A stretch of DNA of 64,000 nt from Streptomyces sp. CB02009. Lineage in GTDB: Bacteria > Actinomycetota > Actinomycetes > Streptomycetales > Streptomycetaceae. Below are positions 52,297 through 62,638 of this stretch, piece by piece. Positions within the stretch are counted from its first letter, which is position 1. Each line of letters begins with the position of its first letter. The DNA lies in the NCBI RefSeq assembly GCF_001905825.1, contig NZ_LIVV01000001.1, positions 1,130,379-1,194,378 on the forward strand, in the 5' to 3' direction. The translations under genes and the position numbers were made by a program. The notes below the pieces were generated by a model. The model was not told the origin of the DNA, made no database searches, and saw only the letters and a list, made by a program, of their open reading frames with translations.

Positions 52297-54318
52297 ATGG
52301 ATGCCATCACCCTGGGCATCGGCGTGCTCGTCGCCGTCGCCCTGCTCACCGCCCTCGTTCTCGTCTTCGTGCTCAGCCGGCTGTTCCGCAAGGTGGAGCA
52401 GGGCAAAGCGCTCATCGTCTCCAAGATGCGCAAGGTCGACGTCACTTTCACCGGGCAGGTCGTCCTGCCCGTGCTCCACAAGGCCGAGGTCATGGACATC
52501 TCGGTGAAGACGATCGAGATCTCCCGCACCGGCCGCGACGGGCTGATCTGCCGGGACAACATCCGGGCCGACATCCGGATCTCGTTCTTCGTACGGGTCA
52601 ACAAGACCGTCGACGACGTCATCAAGGTCGCGCAGGCGATCGGCACCGCGCGGGCCAGCGACAAGGAGACCCTGCAGGAGCTGTTCAACGCCAAGTTCTC
52701 CGAGGCGCTCAAGACCGTCGGCAAGCAGCTCGACTTCACCGACCTGTACACCAAGCGCGAGGAACTCCGCTTCCGGATCATCGAGATCATCGGCATCGAC
52801 CTCAACGGCTACAGCCTGGAGGACGCGGCCATCGACTACGTCGAGCAGACCCCGCTCGCCCAGCTCGACCCCGGCAACATCCTGGACGCCCAGGGCATCC
52901 GGAAGATCACCGAGCTGACGGCCGTCGAGAACGTCCGTACCAACGAGTTCCGCCAGCACGAGCAGAAGGAGATCACCCGGCAGAACGTCGACGCGCGCGA
53001 GGCCATCCTGGAGCTGGAGCGCCGCCAGGCGGATGCCGAGATCAAGCAGAAGCGCGAGATCGACACCGTACGGGCACGTGAAGAGGCCGAGACCGCCCGG
53101 GTCGTGGAGGAGGAGCGGCTGCGGGCCCAGAGCGCCTTCCTCAGGACCGAGGAGCAGCTCGGCATCCAGCGTGAGAACCAGGCCCGCGAGGTCGCCGTCG
53201 CGCAGAAGAACCGCGAGCGGGTCATCGCCGTCGAGAACGAGCGGATCGAGAAGGACCGGATGCTCGAGGTCATCGCCCGCGACCGGGAGACCGAACTCAC
53301 CCGCATCTCCGCCGAGAAGGAGGTCGAGGCGGAGCGCCGCGAGATCGCCGACGTGATCCGTGAGCGGGTCGCGGTGGACCGTACGGTCGCCGAACAGGAG
53401 GAGTCCATCAAGCGGCTGCGCGCGGTCGAGGAGGCCGAGCGCGAGCGCCAGACGGTCGTCATCGCGGCGGAGGCGCAGGCCCAGGAGAAGCTGGTCAAGG
53501 ACATCAAGGCGGCCGAGGCGGCGGAACAGGCCGCCGTCCACCGCGCGGCCGAGGAGCTGACTCTCGCCGAGGCCCGCAACAAGGCAGCCGACATGGAGGC
53601 CCGAGCCAAGATCCGCCTGGCCGAGGGCATCCAGGCGGAGGCCGCGGCCGAGGGTCTCGCGGCGGTGCAGGTACGGGAGAGGGAGGCCGGTGCGATCGAG
53701 AAGACCGGCCGGGCCGAGGCGGAGGCCACCGAGGCGCGGCTGCGCGCGGAGGCCGTCGGCACCCGCGAGAAGGCGCTGGCGGAGGCGACCGCGATCGGCG
53801 AGAAGCTCAAGGCAGAAGCGGCCGGCCTGACCGAGAAGGCGGCCGCGATGGCCGCGCTCGACGAGGCGTCCCGTACCCACGAGGAGTACCGGCTGCGTCT
53901 GGAGGCCGAGAAGGACATCCGGCTCGCCGGGCTCGAAGTGCAGCGGCATGTCGCTGAGGCGCAGGCCACGGTCCTCGCAACGGGGCTGGAGAACGCCGAC
54001 ATCAACATCGTCGGCGGCGAGTCGGTGTTCCTCGACCGCCTGGTCCAGTCGATCGCGCTGGGCAGGTCCGTGGACGGATTCATGGACCACTCGCAGACCG
54101 CGCAGGCCCTCGCCGGCCCCTGGCTCAGCGGTGACGGCTCCTTCACCGAGGACCTGACGAAGGTGCTCGGCTCCCTGAGCAGTGCCGACGTGCAGAACCT
54201 CAGTGTGTCCGCGCTGCTCGCGAAGGTCATGAAGTCCGGCGTGCTCGACGGGGGAGCACAGGGTGGGACATCGGTACCCGCCGGGCCGAGCGCGCTGAAC
54301 GGCGCGGCCAAGAGCTGA
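52297..54318 (+). CDS. Flotillin-like SPFH/band 7 protein
   Basis: 673 aa from ATG 52297. One N-terminal transmembrane segment (ITLGIGVLVAVALLTALVLV), then an SPFH/band 7 domain (residues ~35-210; EVMDISVKTIEISRTGRDGL, NIRADIRISFFVRVN, FSEALKTVGKQLDFTDLYTK), then a long Ala/Glu/Arg coiled coil (about 215-560) and a flotillin-type C-terminus (NADINIVGGESVFLDRLVQS). Such proteins assemble into membrane microdomain scaffolds. It is followed after 93 bp, containing two stacked hairpins, by a 1609-aa ATPase gene that probably forms a functional unit with it. Confidence 0.9.
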   Translation: MDAITLGIGVLVAVALLTALVLVFVLSRLFRKVEQGKALIVSKMRKVDVTFTGQVVLPVLHKAEVMDISVKTIEISRTGRDGLICRDNIRADIRISFFVRVNKTVDDVIKVAQAIGTARASDKETLQELFNAKFSEALKTVGKQLDFTDLYTKREELRFRIIEIIGIDLNGYSLEDAAIDYVEQTPLAQLDPGNILDAQGIRKITELTAVENVRTNEFRQHEQKEITRQNVDAREAILELERRQADAEIKQKREIDTVRAREEAETARVVEEERLRAQSAFLRTEEQLGIQRENQAREVAVAQKNRERVIAVENERIEKDRMLEVIARDRETELTRISAEKEVEAERREIADVIRERVAVDRTVAEQEESIKRLRAVEEAERERQTVVIAAEAQAQEKLVKDIKAAEAAEQAAVHRAAEELTLAEARNKAADMEARAKIRLAEGIQAEAAAEGLAAVQVREREAGAIEKTGRAEAEATEARLRAEAVGTREKALAEATAIGEKLKAEAAGLTEKAAAMAALDEASRTHEEYRLRLEAEKDIRLAGLEVQRHVAEAQATVLATGLENADINIVGGESVFLDRLVQSIALGRSVDGFMDHSQTAQALAGPWLSGDGSFTEDLTKVLGSLSSADVQNLSVSALLAKVMKSGVLDGGAQGGTSVPAGPSALNGAAKS

Positions 54319-54380
54319 CCGCTCCGGGGGAGCGGTCGGAGGGGTCCGGTGCCGGGCACGGGGGTGCCGGCACCGGACCC
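54317..54380 (+). terminator. Two stacked hairpins between the flotillin-like and ATPase genes
   Basis: Stem 1: GACCGCTCC (54317-54325) with GGAGCGGTC (54329-54337), loop GGG, overlapping the flotillin-like stop. Stem 2: GGGTCCGGTGCCGG (54342-54355) with CCGGCACCGGACCC (54367-54380), 14-bp arms. Both fill the 93-bp gap. They could attenuate transcription, so less ATPase than scaffold is made, or act as terminators. Confidence 0.7.
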
Positions 54381-54411
54381 GTGAGGGAACGGCACTAGGG
54401 AGTGGAACGGC

Positions 54412-57400
54412 ATGAGCACCCGGATCGACCAGGACACGTACACCGTGCTGCGTGACCGTCTCACCGCGCAGGCCACCGAGCTCGCGCGGCGCGCCACGGC
54501 CCTCAACACGGCCCGCACCACCGAGTTCGGCTCCGGAGAGCTCGCCCTGACCGGCACGGACCGCATCCGCACCGACCAGAACTGCCTGCCCCGGGACATC
54601 GTCGCCGTCGGTGACGACGTCCTGCTCCTCGGCAGCGCGGCGGCGCAGGCCGCCGACGCGGAGCGGTCCGTCCTCGACGTCTTCGCCCTGTACGACCGCC
54701 ACCTGAACCCGCTCCCCGCGAGCGCCGTGCCCGGACTGCTGGACGACCCCCGCTTCATCCGGGAGTTCACCGCGCTGCACCGCTACTACCGGGGCGCCCG
54801 ACTGCTACGGCTGCGCCGAGCGGAGGACCGGCTGCTCGCGGTCTTCCAGACGGGTGAGCAGGCGCACGACCTGCGTGTGCTGCGCTGGGCGGTCCGGCCG
54901 TCCGGCGAGACGACGTTCCTCGACGCCCAGGGCGAGCGCGACCACGTCCTCCCTCCCTCGCACGACGTCGACTGGGTGGAGACGACCCGCGACGACCACA
55001 GGCTGGGCCGGCACCCGCACATCTCGCTCGACGACCGCGTCTTCGTCTCCACGGTCGGCGGCACGCTGACCGTGAAGACGGAGGACGACACCGAGACCGC
55101 CGACGGAGTCCACACCGAGCCGGTCGAGGAGCCCCTGCAGGCCCTGGCCGACGCCGAGGTCGCCTACGCGACCGTGGGCGCCCTGATCCTGGTGCGCGTC
55201 CGCCCGTACAAGGAGGAGGCCCGCCGGTATCTCGTCCACAACACGCTGACAGGGACCGTGGTCAGAATCGACGGCATCGGCCAGGCGTGCCTGAGGCTGC
55301 CCGAGGACGAGGGCATCGTCTTTCCCGGCGGCTACTGCCTCGCCTCCGGCCCGGTGAAGACCTTCGACACCGACACGGCGGAGCTGACGTTCGAGCGGGC
55401 GATCCGCTCACCCGACGGCGAGGACATCCTCTTCGCCTTCCACGGCCAGGACGCCGGCCGCAGCCTTCTCCTGCCGTACAACCTGATCCGCAAGGAGATC
55501 GCGCCCCCGGTCTCCTGCCGCGGATACGCGCTCCTCGCCGACGGGACGATGATCGTCCTGCGCGCCGAGGACGGGGAGCCGGGTCGGGTGCACCCGGTGC
55601 AGAGCTGGCGGACCCCGTTCGTCGCCGCCACCCACGTGGTGCCGCCGGGCGACGGGCCACTGGGCCGCATCGGCAACGCGGACCTGGTCCGCGGCATCTC
55701 CGACTGCCTGTCGATCGCCCGGCAGGCCACCGAACTCACACCCGCGGGCGAGGTGTACGAGGCACTCGTCGCCGCCTGCGGACGAGCGCAGGACGTCCAC
55801 CACTGGCTCGGCGCCCCGGAGACGGGCGACCTGCGGGGCCCACTGGCGGAGCTGCGGACCACCGCCGCTCAGATCCTCGACGAGTTCGAGGCGGTGACGA
55901 CCCTCACCCGGCAGGCGGCCGAGGCGCTCGACGAGGCCGCCGGGCGCATCACCCGGCTCGTCCGTCGCCTCCGCGGCGAGGCGCCCGCCACGGCCGCGGA
56001 GTGGATCTCACGCATCACCGAACTCCGCCAGGCACAAGGGCACTTGCTGACCCTCAAGGAGATGCGCCACGCCGACACGCACACCATCGACTCCCTCGCG
56101 GGCGACACCGAGGCGGACATCGCCTCCGCCGCGCAGCGGGCCGTGGCGTTCCTCCAGCGCCCCGACGCCTTCACCGGCCACCACGCCGACGCCGAACGGC
56201 TCGCCGCCGAGGCCGGGAAGCTGACCACCGTGGCACAGGCCGGCCCCGTGGGCGACCGGCTCGACGAGCTCACGCTCGACCTCAGGACCCTCAGCGAGAT
56301 CGTCGCCGGCCTCGACATCGGCGACACCACCGTACGCACCTCGATCCTCGTACGCATCGCCGACGTGCTGGCCGCGCTGAACCGCGCCCGGGTCGTCCTC
56401 GCCTCCCGCCGTTCCGAACTCCTGGACCAGGAGGGGCGGGCGGAGTTCGCCGCCGAACTCGCCCTGCTGGGACAGGCCGTCACCGGCGCTCTCGCGGCAT
56501 CGGACACACCGGAACACTGTGACGACCAGCTCGGCCGCCTGCTGATCCAGCTCGAGAACCTGGAGTCCCGCTTCGCCGACCACGACGGCTCTCTTGAGGA
56601 CGTCGCCGAGCAGCGCACCGGGATCCACGACGCCTTCACCGCCCGCAAGCAGTCCCTCCAGGACGCTCGGGCCCAACGGGCCGAGCGCCTCGCCGAATCG
56701 GCCGGCCGGGTACTGGAGACGCTCGCCCGCCGCGCCCGCACCCTGGCCGACCTCGACGAGGTGCACACGTACTTCGCCTCCGACCCCATGGTCGTCAAGG
56801 CCCGCCGCACCGCCGACGACCTGCGCGCACTCGGCGACCAGGTACGGGCGGAAGAACTGGAGGGCCGCCTCACGGCCGCCCGCCAGGAAGCCGCCCGCGC
56901 GCTGCGGGACCGCACCGACCTGTTCTCCGACGGCGGCGACACGATGCGCCTGGGCGCCCACCGCTTCGCCGTCAACCGGCAGGCACCGGAACTGACGCTG
57001 GTCCCGTACGAGGACACGCTCGCGTACGCCCTGACCGGAACCGACCACCGCACACCCGTGACCGACCCGGACTTCGCCGCGACCCGGCCGTACTGGAACC
57101 GGACACTGCCCTCGGAGTCCCCCGAGGTGTACCGCTCCGAGCACCTCGCCGCCCGCCTGCTCGCCGAGCACGGCGCCGACGGCCTGGCGGGCGCCGACCT
57201 CGACGCCCTGGCACGCCGAGCCGCGGAGGCCGCCTACGACGAGGGCCATCAGCACGGCGTCCACGACCACGACGCGGCGGCCATCCTGAAGGCGCTGCTC
57301 CCGCTGTACGAGAGCGCCGGCCTGCTGCGGTACCCGGCCACGGCCCGCGCCGCCGCCCAGACCTTCTGGGCCCACGCCACCACCCCCGAGGCCCGCGAGC

Positions 57401-59241
57401 AGTGGACCCACCGCGCGATCTCCCTGGCCAGGGCCCGCGACCTCTTCGGCAGTCCGTCGGCCGTCGAAGGACTCCGGCGCGAGCTGGCCCGAAAGATTGG
57501 CGACGCGACCGCCGCCGCCTACCTCGTCGACGAACTGGCGTCCGGACCGAAGGGCTTCGCCGTCTCGGACGCCGCCCGCACCCTCCTGGACACGTTCCGC
57601 CACGCGGTCGGCAGCCCCGCCTACGACGACGCACTCGCCGCCGTCACGGAGCCGGACGCACGGCGCCAACTCGCCGAATCATGGCTCACCTCCTACCTGT
57701 CGGCGTCCGGAGAATCACTCGACGAGGGCGTACTCGCCGAAGCGGTCGCCGTCGAACTCACCCCGCAACTCGACCGCTACGAGACGGGCACCCCGACCAC
57801 AGCGACGGTCACCGGGCTCCTCGGGACCCACCCCCGGCTCCAACGCGGCACATTGAGGCTGCGCCTCGACGAATTCCTCTCCAGGACACGCACCTTCGCG
57901 GACCTGGACGCGCCCGCCTTCCGCGCCTACCAGCGGCAGCGGACCGAACTCGTCACGGCCGAGCGCGCACGGCTGCGCGTCGACGAGTACCGACCGCGGG
58001 TCATGTCGTCCTTCGTCCGCAACCGACTCGTCGACGAGGTCTACCTGCCCCTGATCGGCGACAACCTCGCACGGCAGATCGGCGCGCAGGGCGACGCCAG
58101 GCGGAGCGACTCCCACAGCCTGCTCCTGCTCCTCTCCCCGCCCGGCTACGGCAAGACCACCCTGGTCGAGTACGTCGCCGACCGCCTCGGGCTGCTCCTC
58201 GTCAAGATCGACGGCCCAGCCCTCGGGCAGCGCACGACCTCACTCGACCCCTCCGAAGCGCCCGACAGCGCCGCCCGCCGGGAACTGGAGAAGATCGCCT
58301 TCGCCCTGTCCGCGGGAAACAACGTCCTGCTGTACGTCGACGACATCCAGCACACCGCGCCCGAGTTCCTGCAGAAGTTCATCCCCCTCTGCGACGCCAC
58401 CAGGTCCCTCAACGGGCACGACCTGCGAGGCAAACGCTTCGCCGTCTGCATGGCCGGAAACCCCTACACCGAGTCAGGACGCCTCTTCCGCGTACCGGAC
58501 ATGCTCGCCAACCGGGCGGACGTGTGGAACCTCGGAGACGTGCTCACCGGCAAGGAGGACGCTTTCGCCCTGAGCTTCGTCGAGAACGCCCTCACCTCCC
58601 ACCCCGTCCTCGCACCGCTCGGCGGCCGCGACCGGGCCGACCTGGAACTGCTGATCCGGCTGGCCGGCGGCGACCTCACCGCGCGCCGAGAGCACCTCGT
58701 CCACGCCTACGCCCCCGCCGAACTCGACCGTGTCCTCGCGGTGCTGCGCCATCTGCTCACCGCCCGGGCGACCGTCCTCGCCGTGAACGAGGCCTACATC
58801 GCGTCCGCCGCGCAGTCCGACGAAGCCCGCACCGAACCGCCCTTCCGGCTCCAGGGCTCGTACCGCAACATGAACAGGATCGCGGCCCGCATCTCGCCCG
58901 CCATGAACGAGACCGAGCTGACCGCCGTCATCGACGACCACTACACCGCGGAGGCACAGACCCTGACCACCGAGGCGGAGGCGAACCTCCTCAAGCTCGC
59001 GGCCCTCCGGGGCCCGCTCACGGCGGCGCAGGCCGCCCGCTGGACCGAGGTGACCGCCGGGTACACGCGCGCCCGGGCCCTGGGGGGCTCCGGAGAGGAC
59101 CCGCTGACGCGTGCGGTCGCAGCCCTGGGGCTGCTCGCCGACCGCGTCTCGGCCGTGGAGACGGCGATCAGGCGGGCGACGGCTCCACGCCGGGAGGGGG
59201 CTCCACGCCGGGAGGGGGCCTCGGATCCCGGGAGCCCCTGA
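54412..59241 (+). CDS. Giant AAA+ ATPase with DUF3686-like N-terminal region
   Basis: 1609 aa. Residues ~1-440 resemble the beta-rich 'DNA repair ATPase' (DUF3686) region (GRHPHISLDDRVFVSTVGGT, EDEGIVFPGGYCLASGPVKT). Residues ~480-830 form long coiled coils. The C-terminal third holds an AAA+ module: Walker A LSPPGYGKTTLVEYVADRLG, Walker B NNVLLYVDDIQHTAPEFLQK, and a downstream sensor segment FAVCMAGNPYTESGRLF. Despite the historical name, no repair function is established. It lies directly after a flotillin-like gene, so a membrane-scaffolded remodelling or stress role is plausible (inference). The last residues contain an 18-bp direct repeat (APRREGAPRREG). Confidence 0.85.
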   Translation: MSTRIDQDTYTVLRDRLTAQATELARRATALNTARTTEFGSGELALTGTDRIRTDQNCLPRDIVAVGDDVLLLGSAAAQAADAERSVLDVFALYDRHLNPLPASAVPGLLDDPRFIREFTALHRYYRGARLLRLRRAEDRLLAVFQTGEQAHDLRVLRWAVRPSGETTFLDAQGERDHVLPPSHDVDWVETTRDDHRLGRHPHISLDDRVFVSTVGGTLTVKTEDDTETADGVHTEPVEEPLQALADAEVAYATVGALILVRVRPYKEEARRYLVHNTLTGTVVRIDGIGQACLRLPEDEGIVFPGGYCLASGPVKTFDTDTAELTFERAIRSPDGEDILFAFHGQDAGRSLLLPYNLIRKEIAPPVSCRGYALLADGTMIVLRAEDGEPGRVHPVQSWRTPFVAATHVVPPGDGPLGRIGNADLVRGISDCLSIARQATELTPAGEVYEALVAACGRAQDVHHWLGAPETGDLRGPLAELRTTAAQILDEFEAVTTLTRQAAEALDEAAGRITRLVRRLRGEAPATAAEWISRITELRQAQGHLLTLKEMRHADTHTIDSLAGDTEADIASAAQRAVAFLQRPDAFTGHHADAERLAAEAGKLTTVAQAGPVGDRLDELTLDLRTLSEIVAGLDIGDTTVRTSILVRIADVLAALNRARVVLASRRSELLDQEGRAEFAAELALLGQAVTGALAASDTPEHCDDQLGRLLIQLENLESRFADHDGSLEDVAEQRTGIHDAFTARKQSLQDARAQRAERLAESAGRVLETLARRARTLADLDEVHTYFASDPMVVKARRTADDLRALGDQVRAEELEGRLTAARQEAARALRDRTDLFSDGGDTMRLGAHRFAVNRQAPELTLVPYEDTLAYALTGTDHRTPVTDPDFAATRPYWNRTLPSESPEVYRSEHLAARLLAEHGADGLAGADLDALARRAAEAAYDEGHQHGVHDHDAAAILKALLPLYESAGLLRYPATARAAAQTFWAHATTPEAREQWTHRAISLARARDLFGSPSAVEGLRRELARKIGDATAAAYLVDELASGPKGFAVSDAARTLLDTFRHAVGSPAYDDALAAVTEPDARRQLAESWLTSYLSASGESLDEGVLAEAVAVELTPQLDRYETGTPTTATVTGLLGTHPRLQRGTLRLRLDEFLSRTRTFADLDAPAFRAYQRQRTELVTAERARLRVDEYRPRVMSSFVRNRLVDEVYLPLIGDNLARQIGAQGDARRSDSHSLLLLLSPPGYGKTTLVEYVADRLGLLLVKIDGPALGQRTTSLDPSEAPDSAARRELEKIAFALSAGNNVLLYVDDIQHTAPEFLQKFIPLCDATRSLNGHDLRGKRFAVCMAGNPYTESGRLFRVPDMLANRADVWNLGDVLTGKEDAFALSFVENALTSHPVLAPLGGRDRADLELLIRLAGGDLTARREHLVHAYAPAELDRVLAVLRHLLTARATVLAVNEAYIASAAQSDEARTEPPFRLQGSYRNMNRIAARISPAMNETELTAVIDDHYTAEAQTLTTEAEANLLKLAALRGPLTAAQAARWTEVTAGYTRARALGGSGEDPLTRAVAALGLLADRVSAVETAIRRATAPRREGAPRREGASDPGSP

Positions 59242-59364
59242 CGAAGGCCTTCCGTGCCAACGGGTCGGCGGGTCGGCAGGCCCGGTGTCCGCTCCGGACG
59301 GCAGGGTTTGTCTGCACGTCTCTTGACGACGCTCCAGAAAAACTGGCTTCATGGAATGGAAGCT

Positions 59365-59380
59365 ATGGGAGCGCTCCCAT
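59365..59380. promoter_or_regulatory. CebR-type operator (perfect TGGGAGCGCTCCCA)
   Basis: A perfect 14-bp palindrome TGGGAGCGCTCCCA at 59366-59379, extended to 16 bp (59365-59380), identical to the established CebR box for cellobiose-responsive repression in Streptomyces. It lies 60 bp upstream of the cellulase start and supports induction by cellobiose/cellotriose. Confidence 0.92.
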
Positions 59381-59440
59381 CCCACTGCTCCCGTGCGATT
59401 GATCCCCTGCGCATGTCCCTCTCCTGGAAGGCCCCCCACC

Positions 59441-61921
59441 GTGCTTCCTGTGACTCTCCGCGGCGCCTTACGCCGTGCCGCCGTCGTGCTCTCCGGACTC
59501 GCCCTCACCGCCGGTACGTTGACCGCCACCGCGTTCTCGGCGGACTTCGCGGGCTCGGACGGCGGTACGGCCCTCGCGGCGCCCGCCGACTTTCTCCTGC
59601 GGGTCAACCAGCTCGGCTATCTGCCGGACGGGCCGAAGCGGGCCACCCTGGTCAGCTCGGCCACCGCTCCGCTCACCTGGCGGCTGCGCGACGCCTCCGG
59701 TGCGGAGGTCGCGTCGGGCGCGACGACGGTCAGAGGCGTCGACCAGGCGTCCCGGCAGTCGACGCACCTGGTCGACTTCGGCGGCTACCCGGGCACCGGA
59801 TCAGGCTTCACGCTGGTCGTCGACGGACGGTCCAGCCATCCGTTCGACATCTCCGCCTCCCTCTACGACGGCCTGCGCGCCGACAGCATGTCGTTCTTCT
59901 ACCAGCAGCGCAGCGGCACGCCGATCGACGCGGAACTGACTGGCAGTCAGTACGCCCGTTCCGCCGGTCACCTGGGCGTGGCTCCGAACAAGGGCGACAC
60001 CAGCGTGCCGTGCCAGGCCGGCGTGTGCGACTACCGGCAGGACGTCCGGGGCGGCTGGTACGACGCGGGCGACCACGGCAAGTACGTGGTCAACGGCGGG
60101 ATCGCGACCTGGCAGCTGGTCAACTCGTACGAGCGGGCCCGCCGCTCGGGCGGAGACGCCGCGCTGGGCGACTCGAGCCTGCGGGTGCCCGAGCGTGGGA
60201 ACGGGGTGCCGGACGTACTGGACGAGGCCCGGTGGGAGCTGGAGTTCCTGCTGCGGATGCAGGTCCCGGCTGCCAAGCCGTACGCCGGCATGGCCTTCCA
60301 CAAGGTGCACGACACCGAGTGGACCGGTCTCCCGACACGTCCCGAACTCGACGACAAAGCGCGCGAGTTGCACCGCCCGTCCACGGCCGCCACGCTCAAC
60401 CTGGCCGCCACGGCAGCCCAGTGCGCCCGGGTGTACGCGCCCTACGACTCCGCGTTCGCGGCCCGCTGCCTCGACGCCGCCCGCCGCGCCTGGACGGCGG
60501 CCGAGGCCAATCCGAACGTCCTCGCCCCGGCGACCGACAACGCCGGCGGCGGGGCCTACGAGGACGCGGACGTCTCGGATGAGTTCTACTGGGCCGCGGC
60601 CGAACTGCTCGCCACCACCGGCGAGGCGCGCTACCGGGACGCCGTGACCTCCCATCCGCACCACGCGAAGCCCGCGGACGCGTTCTGGTGGGGCGGTACG
60701 GCCACCCTCGGGCGGATCACCCTCGCCACCGTCTCCGGGACGGCTCTGCCCGCCGACGACCTGGTCCGGGTGCGGGGCCTGCTGACCGCGGCCGCCGACG
60801 GACACCTGTCCGCCATGGCCGCGGGGGGCTACGCGGTACCGATCCCCGCCACGGGCTACGCCTGGGGATCCAACAGCGCGGTCGCCAACAACGCGATGAC
60901 GCTCGCCGTCGCGTACGAGATCACCGGCGCGCAGCGCTACCGCGCGGGCGCCCTTGAGTCGCTGGACTATCTGCTGGGTCGCAACGCCCTGGACCAGTCG
61001 TACGTCACCGGCTACGGCGAGCGCGCCTCCGAGAACCAGCACCACCGCTTCTGGGCCCATCAGAGCGACGCCTCACTGCCGCACCCGCCGGCCGGATCCT
61101 TCGCCGGCGGGCCGAACGCGGGGCTTGACGACCCGGTGGCGAAGGAGCGGCTGAACGGCTGCGCCCCGGCGGCCTGCTACGTGGACGACATCGGCTCGTA
61201 CGCCACCAACGAGGTGGCGATCAACTGGAACTCCTCGCTGGCGTGGCTGGCGGCCTTCGCCGCGGAGCGCCGCGGTGGTCCGGCGGCGCCCGCGGTGCAG
61301 GTGACGCCCGCCGCGGTGTCCGTGGCCGAAGGCGGCACCGCCTCGGTGAACGTACGGCTGTCCTCCGCGCCCGCGCGGAGCGTCACGGTGACGGTGTCCC
61401 GCACCGCGGGGGACCAGGACCTGACCGCGGCCTCGACACTGGTCTTCACACCCGCCGACTGGGCTGTCCCGCAGCCGGTTCCGGTGTCCGCCGCGCAGGA
61501 CGGCGACACGGTCGCGGGCAGCGCGACGTTCACCGCGGGCGGCACCGGCGTCTCCGCGGCGGCCTTCACCGCGACGGAGATCGACGACGACGCCGCGACA
61601 CCCGCGGCGTCCTGCGCGGTGACGTACCGGGTCGACAGTTCGTGGAGCAACGGCTTCACCGCCACGGTGGCGGTGAAGAACACCGGCACCTCCGCGATCT
61701 CGGGCTGGACCCTGGGGTGGACCTTCCCTGGCGACCAGAGGATCAGCGGCGCCTGGAACGCCACGGTGGCCCAGTCGGGCAGCGCCGTGACCGCAAGGGA
61801 CGCCGGGTGGAACGGTGCGCTGGCGGCCGGAGCGAGTGCTTCCATCGGGTTCCAGGCGACGCACTCGGGTGCGAACGCGGCACCCGCGCGCTTCACCTTG
61901 AACGGCGCGAGCTGCTCCTGA
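59441..61921 (+). CDS. Secreted GH9 endoglucanase with Ig-like, Calx-beta-like and CBM2 modules
   Basis: 826-aa cellulase. Signal peptide at residues 1-46 ([20 protein letters not shown]). N-terminal Ig-like module ([20 protein letters not shown]), then the GH9 (alpha/alpha)6 barrel: [14 protein letters not shown] (catalytic base Asp), [11 protein letters not shown] and [20 protein letters not shown] (acid Glu). A Calx-beta-like linker module ([20 protein letters not shown]) precedes a C-terminal CBM2 (residues ~725-826; [36 protein letters not shown]). GTG 59441 is chosen because the in-frame ATG at 59351 lies upstream of the operator and lacks a signal; GGAAGG precedes the GTG. Controlled by the CebR box at 59365-59380. 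Confidence 0.93.
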   Translation: MLPVTLRGALRRAAVVLSGLALTAGTLTATAFSADFAGSDGGTALAAPADFLLRVNQLGYLPDGPKRATLVSSATAPLTWRLRDASGAEVASGATTVRGVDQASRQSTHLVDFGGYPGTGSGFTLVVDGRSSHPFDISASLYDGLRADSMSFFYQQRSGTPIDAELTGSQYARSAGHLGVAPNKGDTSVPCQAGVCDYRQDVRGGWYDAGDHGKYVVNGGIATWQLVNSYERARRSGGDAALGDSSLRVPERGNGVPDVLDEARWELEFLLRMQVPAAKPYAGMAFHKVHDTEWTGLPTRPELDDKARELHRPSTAATLNLAATAAQCARVYAPYDSAFAARCLDAARRAWTAAEANPNVLAPATDNAGGGAYEDADVSDEFYWAAAELLATTGEARYRDAVTSHPHHAKPADAFWWGGTATLGRITLATVSGTALPADDLVRVRGLLTAAADGHLSAMAAGGYAVPIPATGYAWGSNSAVANNAMTLAVAYEITGAQRYRAGALESLDYLLGRNALDQSYVTGYGERASENQHHRFWAHQSDASLPHPPAGSFAGGPNAGLDDPVAKERLNGCAPAACYVDDIGSYATNEVAINWNSSLAWLAAFAAERRGGPAAPAVQVTPAAVSVAEGGTASVNVRLSSAPARSVTVTVSRTAGDQDLTAASTLVFTPADWAVPQPVPVSAAQDGDTVAGSATFTAGGTGVSAAAFTATEIDDDAATPAASCAVTYRVDSSWSNGFTATVAVKNTGTSAISGWTLGWTFPGDQRISGAWNATVAQSGSAVTARDAGWNGALAAGASASIGFQATHSGANAAPARFTLNGASCS

Positions 61922-61944
61922 GACCTGGGCGAACTCTTCGGGCG

Positions 61945-62000
61945 ACCGGTCAGCCCAACACCGGTCCAACACCGGTCAGCCCAACACCGGTCAGCCCAAC
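61945..62000. repeat. 15-bp tandem repeat at the 3' ends of the cellulase and TetR genes
   Basis: ACCGGTCAGCCCAAC occurs at 61945-61959, 61971-61985 and 61986-62000, with a truncated copy (11 bp) at 61960-61970. The TetR stop codon (61991-61993) lies in the last copy. No gene needs it. Confidence 0.85.
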
Positions 62001-62548
62001 AACCGTGCCCTGACCGCTGCGAGAACCTCTCGGCGGCTGCGCGGGCCGTTGTCGGCGGCGATGAGATGGTCGCCGATGCGCAGGGAGAACGTGATCAGGC
62101 AGCGGGCCTCGACATCGCCCTCGTCGGGGCAGAAAGCCCCGTAGAGCTCGCGCAGATAGTCCATGCGCCGGTTGTCGGCCCGGCGGAGGCGGAGAGCGAC
62201 TCCTTCGTCGCGCCGGGCCCAGTCGCGGATCGCGAGCTCGACCCCGGCACCGGTCACCGGCGTATCGCTCGATCCCACGAAGTCGAAGAGGCGCCCGAGC
62301 CGCTCACGGGGGTCGCTGCCGCCGCGTTCGATCCGCTCGATGACGTCCTCGGTGACCCCCTGCTCCCAGGTGTCGAGCATCTCCTCCAGCAGGCCCGCGC
62401 GGTTGCGGAAGTAGCCGTAGAAACCGCCCTTGCTGACGCCGAGCGTCTGGGCGAGGACCTCGACGCGGACGGCTTCGGGGCCGCCGGCGGCAAGCGCGCG
62501 CAGCCCTTCCTCGATCCACTTGTCCCGCGGTGTGCGGATCGCTCCCAT
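61991..62548 (-). CDS. TetR-family transcriptional repressor
   Basis: 185 aa. The N-terminal HTH is VEVLAQTLGVSKGGFYGYFR with a following helical ligand domain (NRAGLLEEMLDTWEQGVTED). ATG 62548. It faces the DUF2867 gene divergently over 133 bp containing two palindromic sites (62611-62626 and 62639-62668), so autoregulation and control of DUF2867 are likely. Confidence 0.92.
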   Translation of the reverse strand: MGAIRTPRDKWIEEGLRALAAGGPEAVRVEVLAQTLGVSKGGFYGYFRNRAGLLEEMLDTWEQGVTEDVIERIERGGSDPRERLGRLFDFVGSSDTPVTGAGVELAIRDWARRDEGVALRLRRADNRRMDYLRELYGAFCPDEGDVEARCLITFSLRIGDHLIAADNGPRSRREVLAAVRARLLG

Positions 62549-62610
62549 CCCTGCGTCTCCTCGCCTGTCCTCGCCTTGCCTTCGCCTTGCCTTCGACCTG
62601 TCCTGCCAAG

Positions 62611-62626
62611 TATACGGTGCCGTATA
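62611..62626. promoter_or_regulatory. TetR operator candidate 1
   Basis: TATACGG-TG-CCGTATA, 7-bp arms with a 2-bp centre, between the divergent tetR and DUF2867 genes. Its half-site CGTATA is shared with the second site. Confidence 0.75.
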
Positions 62627-62638
62627 GATAGGTCTATG

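Noticed and set aside
52270..54780. 836-aa open frame opposite the flotillin-like gene
   Set aside because: Antisense of a coiled-coil gene; Leu/Asp-rich translation is an artefact of Glu/Arg codons read in reverse.
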